From NCBI GenBank assembly GCA_007129695.1, contig SKVA01000056.1, positions 1 to 5,671 of the forward strand: 5,671 bases of DNA. The letters run 5' to 3'. The DNA is from Spirochaetaceae bacterium. GTDB taxonomy: Bacteria > Spirochaetota > Spirochaetia > DSM-27196 > SLST01. Below are positions 1-4,215 of this stretch, in pieces (position 1 is the stretch's first letter; every line of letters starts with the position of its first letter). The notes beneath the pieces are model-generated. The model did no database searches, was not told the origin of the DNA, and saw nothing but the letters and a program-made list of their open reading frames with translations. The position numbers were made by a program, and so were the translations under genes.

Positions 1-620
1 AGTACTACGAGGGTACGTTCCTTCAGCGGGTCAACCTGTTGAAGATAAACGACGCGATACGACGGCTGGTCGTGGGTCCCGAACTCGGTGAGATGGTGAG
101 TCGACTCGCCGGTGTGCCCGGTATGCGGGTCTGGCACGACCAGACGCTTCAGAAGCTCCCGTGGGCTAATCCGACGGCGTGGCACCTGGATAACCCGTAC
201 TGGTCATTCTACAGTCGGGATTCGATCAGCATCTGGATCGCGCTCGACGACGCGACGGAAGCGAATGGATGCATGTGCTATCTCCCCGGTACTCATCGGA
301 CCGCGGAGTTCGAGCGCAACGTGCCGATTTCGCCGAGTATCGGCAAGCTCTTCCGGGCGTACCCCGAGTGGAGCCGGATGGAGCCGATCGTCGGCACGAT
401 GAAGCGTGGCGACTGCGGCTTTCACAACGGGCTCACCGCGCACGGCGCGGGAGCGAATATGACCCCCGGCTATCGGCGAGCGATGACGTGCGGGTACATG
501 CCCGACGGCTCCACGTTCAACGGCCAGAAGAACATCCTTCCGGGAGACTACTTCGAATCGCTCGCTATCGGGGATCCACTCGTCAACGACGAACTCAACC
601 CGGTCGTGTGGCCGCAGTAG
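1..620 (+). CDS. Phytanoyl-CoA dioxygenase (PhyH) family protein, 5' truncated
   Basis: The frame is open from base 3 to the TAG at 618-620 (205 residues visible). It continues off the left edge: residues before the TTG at 39 (YYEGTFLQRVNL) already read like the family, so the true start lies outside and an N-terminal segment of perhaps 60-80 residues is missing. Family role: Fe(II)/2-oxoglutarate-dependent hydroxylation of a small organic substrate in the cytoplasm. Numbered from base 3, the iron-binding HxD is H61-L-D63 inside WHLDNPYW (bases 183-191), the distal iron His is most likely H147 in TAHGAGAN (bases 441-443), and the 2-oxoglutarate-binding Arg is R158 or R159 in YRRAM. The segment WIALDDATEANGCMCYLPGTHR is the typical core strand of the fold. 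All catalytic ligands are present, so the enzyme is probably active. The substrate is unknown, because PhyH paralogues act on very different compounds. It converges on the next gene with 55 nt between them. Confidence 0.9.
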   Translation, partial: YYEGTFLQRVNLLKINDAIRRLVVGPELGEMVSRLAGVPGMRVWHDQTLQKLPWANPTAWHLDNPYWSFYSRDSISIWIALDDATEANGCMCYLPGTHRTAEFERNVPISPSIGKLFRAYPEWSRMEPIVGTMKRGDCGFHNGLTAHGAGANMTPGYRRAMTCGYMPDGSTFNGQKNILPGDYFESLAIGDPLVNDELNPVVWPQ

Positions 621-649
621 ACGACTCACAACGACCGGCGGCGCCTATT

Positions 650-676
650 CGCCGCGCGCGGCGCGAACGCGCGCGC
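650..676. terminator. GC-only inverted repeats in convergent junction
   Basis: The junction between the converging PhyH gene and the 282-aa gene holds a perfect 14-bp palindrome (650-663, CGCCGCGCGCGGCG). An alternative 7-bp stem pairs GCGCGCG at 654-660 with CGCGCGC at 670-676 around a 9-nt loop. Such stems could act as a bidirectional transcription barrier. There is no T tract on either side, so this is not a canonical intrinsic terminator, and alternating GC easily forms chance palindromes. Confidence 0.25.
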
Positions 677-1524
677 TACGCCATGATCGCGGTCTTCTTC
701 GGGCTCGCTCGTCCTGCAAGGCGCGGTGCGCGTCGCTCGATCGCGGCGCGTCCGATCTCGATGTCCTCGCGCGCTTCATCGGGCGTGAAGCATCCGACGG
801 TGACCATGTCGCACTCGCGGATCGTCGCGAACGAGAAGGAGAGCCCGACGAAGGGCGACACCCGACCGGCGGCCATCGACTTGATCGTCATGACCGGCTT
901 CTTCGCGTTCCAGATGACGCGGTGGATGTACTCGACCTCGATCTGCATCAGGAAGCCGACGCAGTTGTAGATCTGGATATACGTCTCTACGTCGTACTCG
1001 TTCGCGTCGGAGTAGGTGACCAGTTCGGGCATGTGAGCCGACAGTCCGGGGATCATTCCGTGGTCTCGGATCATCGCCAGGTAGTCGGGCAGTCTTGGGA
1101 TCGCCTGAAGGTTCTTGTTGACGAGCTGTTCGGTCGACGAGTGGTGCGGGAAGCAGAACGTCGCGCCGTTCGCCGCGCTCGCTGCGATTACCGCGTCGGC
1201 CTCGCGGCGCGCCGACTCGGAGTCGTCGACGTTCAGCGGGGGCGTGTCGATCACGATGAGCTTCTTTCCGGTCCGGTCTTCGGCAAGGCGCCTCGCGTCG
1301 CACAGCGGCTGGTTGCCTGCGAACAGCCCCATCATCGTGTCGACGCCGGACTCCAGGAAGGTCTCAAGGATCTGCGCGATCGACTCGCGCTCCGCGTGTT
1401 GCGAGCGGATCATCGAATCGGCCGCGGGGCTTGTATGGCTGTAGCCGAGCACCCAGTTCGTCCCGATTATCATGCGTGACAGCGAAGCGCCGCCTACCTC
1501 GGTCCTTGGAAATCCTTGGCTCAT
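676..1524 (-). CDS. Uncharacterised 282-aa protein, probable TIM-barrel (aldo/keto reductase-like)
   Basis: The ATG at 1524-1522 is preceded by a strong Shine-Dalgarno, GGAGGG at 1533-1528, and the frame ends with TAG at 678-676. I recognise no named family. No signal peptide or membrane segment is visible, so it should be cytosolic. Short hydrophobic strands alternate with helices in a way that suggests a (beta/alpha)8 barrel: SRMIIGTN (16-23), GVDTMMGLF (60-68), KLIVIDTPP (88-96), GATFCFPHH (120-128), MIPGLSAHMPE (157-167), FLMQIEVEYIH (191-201), KPVMTIKSMAAGR (209-221) and DMVTVGCF (239-246). The closing GLSFSF...CDMVTVGCFTPDEAREDI resembles the C-terminal end of aldo/keto reductase-like barrels. 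The AKR catalytic D/Y/K/H tetrad cannot be placed, however. Candidate active-site residues are H127/H128, H164, E196/E198, H201 and K215. It lies 78 nt downstream of the GTPase gene on the same strand and may have its own promoter. Function is unknown; a sugar or small-molecule enzyme is a guess. Confidence 0.85.
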   Translation of the reverse strand: MSQGFPRTEVGGASLSRMIIGTNWVLGYSHTSPAADSMIRSQHAERESIAQILETFLESGVDTMMGLFAGNQPLCDARRLAEDRTGKKLIVIDTPPLNVDDSESARREADAVIAASAANGATFCFPHHSSTEQLVNKNLQAIPRLPDYLAMIRDHGMIPGLSAHMPELVTYSDANEYDVETYIQIYNCVGFLMQIEVEYIHRVIWNAKKPVMTIKSMAAGRVSPFVGLSFSFATIRECDMVTVGCFTPDEAREDIEIGRAAIERRAPRLAGRASPKKTAIMA

Positions 1525-1542
1525 GCGCCCTCCGATTCGCAG

Positions 1543-1571
1543 AGCATAGCCGAGCGGCTCTACGATTGCAA
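1543..1571 (-). promoter_or_regulatory. Candidate sigma70-like promoter of the 282-aa gene
   Basis: Reading the minus strand, TTGCAA (1571-1566, 4/6 match to TTGACA) is followed by a 17-nt spacer and TATGCT (1548-1543, 4/6 match to TATAAT). Transcription would begin near 1536, just ahead of the GGAGGG ribosome-binding site. Spacing is ideal but both boxes are only moderate matches. Confidence 0.35.
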
Positions 1572-1574
1572 TCG
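1563..1574. repeat. 12-bp perfect palindrome over the -35 box
   Basis: CGATTGCAATCG reads identically on both strands. It stands out in the 78-nt gap and overlaps the candidate -35 box of the 282-aa gene, the position expected for a regulator-binding site. No regulator is encoded nearby, and a 12-bp palindrome can arise by chance, so operator function is only an inference. Confidence 0.3.
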
Positions 1575-1594
1575 ACGCGCGGATTCGGTTATCG

Positions 1595-1615
1595 CGGCGG
1601 CGCTACTCGCCGCCG
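1595..1615 (-). terminator. Stable GC hairpin across the GTPase stop codon
   Basis: A perfect 8-bp stem, CGGCGGCG paired with CGCCGCCG, surrounds a 5-nt loop (CTACT on the plus strand) that contains the TAG stop of the COG0523 GTPase. It could attenuate read-through into the downstream 282-aa gene or protect the transcript end. There is no U tract, and the upstream arm is coding sequence for the C-terminal VGGE, so this may be coincidental. Confidence 0.3.
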
Positions 1616-2817
1616 ACCGTATCGGCAGCCTCCAGATGCTCGGCGAATGGGTCGTCTGCGTGGAAGACTCCGTCGCGGTACGCGGTGAGTTCGGAGTCGG
1701 ACAGAAGCGCCGCTTCGTATCCACGGCGGATCGCTGCGCCGTCCATGCCGCGACCGATCACGACGATCTCCTGCCTCCGGTCGGCCCACTCCGCATCCCA
1801 GGTTGCCGCGATCTCGGCGAGCGACTCGACGTCGTCGGCCCAGTGCGACTTGTCGACCGCGGCCCACCAGTAGCCTGCGAGCTCGATCTGCTTCCTCGGA
1901 CCGGCCTGGCTGAGCGACAGGCAGAACGACGGCTGCGACGCGATCCAGAAGAACCCCTTCGCGCGGATGACGCCCGGTTGCCGCGCTTCAAGAAGGTGGT
2001 AGAGCCGATCGGGGTGGAACGGACGGCGCTCGCGGATCGTGAAGCTCGATATCCCGTACTCTTCGGTCTCGGGTACGTGCGCGGCCTCGAGTTCGGCGGC
2101 CCACGCGGCGCTTCCCTCCGCCTCGTCCAGATCGAACCGGCCGGTCCCGATCACCCGGTCGAGCGGTACGCGGCCGTAGCTCGTATCGATCAGTTCCGCG
2201 CGCGGGTTCATCGTCCGAAGCAGCCGGTGCAGGTTGGCGAGCTCATCGTCAGTGACCAGATCCACCTTGTTCACGACGATGACGTCGGCGAACTCGATCT
2301 GGTCGCTCAGCAGGTGCGCAACCGTCCGTTCATCATCGGGACCCACCGCCTGTCCGCGCGCGGCGAGCTCGTTTTCGCGCTGGAGCTCATCGAGCAGGTC
2401 TGGCGCGCCGACAACCGTGACCATCGTGTCCAGGCGGGTCAGGTCACGAAGGTCGTTGCCGTCGGGGTCCTCGAACGTGAAGGTCTGCGCGACCGGCAAC
2501 GGCTCGGAGATCCCCGAGCTCTCGATGAGCAGGTAGTCGAACCGGCCTTCGCGCGCGAGTCGTGCGACCTCTTTCAGGAGATCGTCGCGCAGCGTGCAAC
2601 AGATGCACCCGTTCGACAGCTCGACCAGCTGCTCGTCGGTGCGGCTGAGCGACCCGCCGTCGCGTATGAGCCGTGCGTCGATGCTGACGTCCGACATGTC
2701 GTTGACGATGACCGCTACGCGCAGCCCCGCACGGTTCGACAGCACGTGGTTGAGCAGCGTCGTCTTGCCGGCGCCAAGATAGCCCGACAGCACCGTCACC
2801 GGAAGCGCAGCGCTCAC
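1603..2817 (-). CDS. COG0523 (CobW/YciC-like) G3E-family GTPase, metal trafficking
   Basis: This 404-aa protein starts at the GTG at 2817-2815 and ends with TAG. The N-terminal G3E GTPase domain is complete: Walker A GYLGAGKTT (12-20), the family's metal-binding motif GCICC (C71, C73, C74), the Walker B-region ESSG (99-102) and the guanine-specificity motif NKVD (183-186). The CobW C-terminal domain follows from about 250 (YGISSFTIRERRPFHPDRL) and ends with DRRQEIVVIGRGMD. Length matches the roughly 400-aa YciC/ZagA-like branch rather than the shorter cobalamin CobW. Members use GTP hydrolysis to deliver or load metal, often zinc, into client proteins. I see no His-rich linker. The start overlaps the rpmG stop by 4 nt (GTGA) and has no clear Shine-Dalgarno of its own, so translation is probably coupled to rpmG. 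That partner and the palindromic operator upstream point to zinc rather than cobalt. The exact client is unknown. Confidence 0.93.
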   Translation of the reverse strand: MSAALPVTVLSGYLGAGKTTLLNHVLSNRAGLRVAVIVNDMSDVSIDARLIRDGGSLSRTDEQLVELSNGCICCTLRDDLLKEVARLAREGRFDYLLIESSGISEPLPVAQTFTFEDPDGNDLRDLTRLDTMVTVVGAPDLLDELQRENELAARGQAVGPDDERTVAHLLSDQIEFADVIVVNKVDLVTDDELANLHRLLRTMNPRAELIDTSYGRVPLDRVIGTGRFDLDEAEGSAAWAAELEAAHVPETEEYGISSFTIRERRPFHPDRLYHLLEARQPGVIRAKGFFWIASQPSFCLSLSQAGPRKQIELAGYWWAAVDKSHWADDVESLAEIAATWDAEWADRRQEIVVIGRGMDGAAIRRGYEAALLSDSELTAYRDGVFHADDPFAEHLEAADTVGGE

Positions 2818-2984
2818 AGCTTGCCGGTCTCCACGTAGAGCGCGTGCTGCCGTGCAACCGGGTCATACTTCCTGAACTCCAGCTTGCCCTGGGTGTTCCT
2901 GCGGTTCTTCTTCGTGTAGTAGCAGTGCGGGCTCAGCGAGCTCTTGAGCCTGATGATGACGACGGTGCCCTTCTTCTTGGCCAT
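2814..2984 (-). CDS. rpmG: Ribosomal protein bL33, zinc-independent (C-minus) form
   Basis: This 56-aa protein begins MAKKKGTVVIIRLKSS and carries the bL33 core YYTKKNRRNT, LEFRKYDPVARQH and a C-terminal VETGKL. It is a component of the large ribosomal subunit near the E site. Zinc-binding L33 has two CxxC pairs; here the only cysteine is C21 in PHCYY, so no zinc ribbon can form. The start ATG at 2984-2982 has a Shine-Dalgarno GAGGT (2995-2991) at 6-nt spacing. A longer reading from TTG at 3011 would start inside the palindromic operator and adds residues foreign to the family. The stop TGA overlaps the GTG start of the COG0523 GTPase by 4 nt, so the two form one translationally coupled operon. 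C-minus L33 is also the only, constitutive L33 in some phyla, so its role as a zinc-starvation replacement rests on context. Identification is firm; regulation is inferred. Confidence 0.95.
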   Translation of the reverse strand: MAKKKGTVVIIRLKSSLSPHCYYTKKNRRNTQGKLEFRKYDPVARQHALYVETGKL

Positions 2985-2990
2985 GGCGGT

Positions 2991-2995
2991 ACCTC
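2991..2995 (-). promoter_or_regulatory. Ribosome-binding site of rpmG
   Basis: GAGGT on the minus strand lies 6 nt before the ATG at 2984 and fixes the 56-aa start of rpmG. If the candidate promoter is right, it lies at the very 5' end of a leader of only about 10-12 nt. Confidence 0.6.
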
Positions 2996-3001
2996 GATCT
3001 A

Positions 3002-3018
3002 GTAATACCAAGTATTAC
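3002..3018. promoter_or_regulatory. Palindromic operator, candidate Zur box
   Basis: A perfect 7-bp inverted repeat with a 3-nt centre, GTAATAC-CAA-GTATTAC, is centred on 3010, 26 bases from the rpmG ATG. It is AT-rich in a strongly GC-rich setting and covers the spacer and -10 of the only good promoter here, a classic repressor position. Fur-family regulators, including Zur, bind AT-rich inverted repeats of about this size. Zinc is suggested by the genes downstream (C-minus L33 and a COG0523 GTPase). The exact sequence does not match a Zur consensus that I can state for this lineage, so another repressor (for example MntR-like or TetR-like) remains possible. Confidence 0.55.
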
Positions 3019-3030
3019 CGAATCGGTCAA
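3002..3030 (-). promoter_or_regulatory. Sigma70-like promoter of the rpmG-GTPase operon
   Basis: On the minus strand, -35 TTGACC (3030-3025, 5/6) is followed by exactly 17 nt and -10 TATTAC (3007-3002, 4/6). The predicted start of transcription is near 2995. The -10 is one arm of the 17-bp palindrome and the other arm lies in the spacer, so a bound repressor would exclude RNA polymerase. The promoter sits in the 92-nt gap after the aldo/keto reductase, so the operon need not depend on read-through from that gene. I see no terminator in the gap. Confidence 0.55.
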
Positions 3031-3076
3031 GTCAGGCCCCGAAAAGCTCACTGAGGCGGATCACTCGACGTTCGAC

Positions 3077-4105
3077 TCAGCCCGCCGGGAACGGGTTGCG
3101 GCTCTTGAAGCTCCGTTGGTGCCAGTAGGGGTAGGGCCACGCGGTGTCGGTCGCACTGTCCAGGCGCGCGACCTGATCGGGCGTGAGGTTCCAGCCGACC
3201 GACTCGATGTTCTGCAGGAGCTGCTCCTGGTTGCGCGCGCCGATGATCACGGTCGACACGGTAGGCCGCTGAAGCAGCCAGTTGATCGCGATCTGCGGGA
3301 CAGTCTTCCCGGTTTCGGCGGCGATTTCGTCGATCGCGTCGACGACCGTGTAGAGGTGCTCGTCGGAAACCGGAGGGCCGGCCGCGGCGGTTACCGGTAG
3401 CCGACTCACCCGCGGGCGAGGCTGGTCGCGGCGGATCTTGCCGGTCAGGCGTCCCCAGCCGAGCGGGCTCCACACGACCGTCCCGATCCCCTGATCGACG
3501 GCCAGCGGCATGAGCTCCCACTCGTAGTCGCGGCTGACGAGCGAGTAGTACGCTTGGTGCGCGACGTAGCGAGCCCATCCGTACCGCTCGGATACGGAGA
3601 GCGACTTCATCAGGTGCCAACCCGAGAAGTTCGAGCACCCGATGTAGCGAATCTTGCCCGCGGTGACCAGATCATCCAGTACGCGGAGCGTCTCCTCCAC
3701 GGGGGTCTTCGCGTCGAACCCGTGGAGCTGGAAGAGGTCGATGTAGTCGGTGCCCAGGCGTCGAAGGCTCCGCTCGACCGTCTCGAGCAGGTGGAACCTC
3801 GATGAGCCGACCTCGTTCGGTCCGCTCCCGGTCGGGAACGTCGCCTTCGTCGATATGAGCACCTTGTCTCGGCGCCCCTTGATCGTCTGGCCCAGGATCT
3901 GCTCGGCATCGCCCCCGCCGTATCCGTCGGCGCTGTCGAACATGGAGAGTCCGTGCTCCAGACAGATGTCGACCAGACGCTTCGCGTCGCTTGCCTGCGT
4001 CGAGCTCCACGCGCGCGCGAACTCCGAGTCTCCGCCAAAGCCGGCGGTACCAAGGGTCAGAACCGGGACCGAGAATCCCGATCGCCCGAGCAGTCTGTGT
4101 TCCAT
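3077..4105 (-). CDS. Aldo/keto reductase (NADPH-dependent oxidoreductase)
   Basis: This is a full-length member of the aldo/keto reductase superfamily (342 aa), a cytosolic TIM barrel that reduces aldehydes or ketones, or oxidises sugars, with NADP(H). Numbered from the second of two tandem ATGs, the catalytic tetrad is complete: D57 and Y62 in FDSADGYG, K87 in ISTKATF and H128 in FQLHGFD. Other family marks are GKIRYIGCSNFSGW, the SPLGWGRLTGKIRR strand-loop and the cofactor phosphate-binding segment VIIGARNQEQLLQNI near the C-terminus. It ends NPFPAG with TGA at 3079-3077. The gene has ATG ATG at 4108-4103; the Shine-Dalgarno GGAGG (4116-4112) is 6 nt from the second and only 3 nt from the first, so I prefer 4105. 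It is divergent from the sulfatase with about 110 nt between starts, so the two may share regulation. The substrate cannot be predicted. Confidence 0.93.
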   Translation of the reverse strand: MEHRLLGRSGFSVPVLTLGTAGFGGDSEFARAWSSTQASDAKRLVDICLEHGLSMFDSADGYGGGDAEQILGQTIKGRRDKVLISTKATFPTGSGPNEVGSSRFHLLETVERSLRRLGTDYIDLFQLHGFDAKTPVEETLRVLDDLVTAGKIRYIGCSNFSGWHLMKSLSVSERYGWARYVAHQAYYSLVSRDYEWELMPLAVDQGIGTVVWSPLGWGRLTGKIRRDQPRPRVSRLPVTAAAGPPVSDEHLYTVVDAIDEIAAETGKTVPQIAINWLLQRPTVSTVIIGARNQEQLLQNIESVGWNLTPDQVARLDSATDTAWPYPYWHQRSFKSRNPFPAG

Positions 4106-4111
4106 CATGAG

Positions 4112-4117
4112 CCTCCC
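4112..4117 (-). promoter_or_regulatory. Ribosome-binding site of the aldo/keto reductase
   Basis: GGGAGG on the minus strand decides between two adjacent ATG codons. Spacing of 6 nt favours the ATG at 4105 over that at 4108 (3 nt). Confidence 0.6.
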
Positions 4118-4171
4118 ATCGATCTATCGGAAAAGCCTACCACCGGACACGCACGGTCGCAAGCAGGTCGG

Positions 4172-4201
4172 TGGACAGACGAGTGGAGCATCCGGGATAA
4201 T
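4172..4201 (+). promoter_or_regulatory. Candidate promoter of the sulfatase gene
   Basis: TGGACA (4172-4177, 5/6 match to TTGACA) is separated by 18 nt from GATAAT (4196-4201, 5/6 match to TATAAT). Transcription would start near 4208, leaving a leader of about 8 nt before the ATG at 4216, so the mRNA may be almost leaderless. That fits the poor Shine-Dalgarno (only GGGGT). A weak 6-bp inverted repeat (CCACCG 4140-4145, CGGTGG 4169-4174) touches the -35. No convincing promoter for the divergent aldo/keto reductase was found in the same gap. Confidence 0.4.
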
Positions 4202-4215
4202 GGCCGGGGTCAACC

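Noticed and set aside
39..620. PhyH gene starting at the TTG at 39
   Set aside because: The frame stays open to the left edge and the residues before 39 already fit the PhyH family, so the gene is truncated by the window, not started at 39.
1516..2838. Long plus-strand open frame (440 codons) opposite the GTPase gene
   Set aside because: It is antisense to a GTPase with every family motif, its translation is low-complexity and rich in R, V, D and G, and long antisense frames are expected at this GC content.
2814..3011. Longer rpmG with a TTG start at 3011
   Set aside because: The added residues are not part of bL33, the start would lie inside the operator and upstream of the predicted transcription start, and the ATG at 2984 has a good ribosome-binding site.
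3019..3076. Possible intrinsic terminator between the aldo/keto reductase and rpmG
   Set aside because: Only short imperfect repeats around CTCACTGAG were found, and no GC stem followed by a T run.
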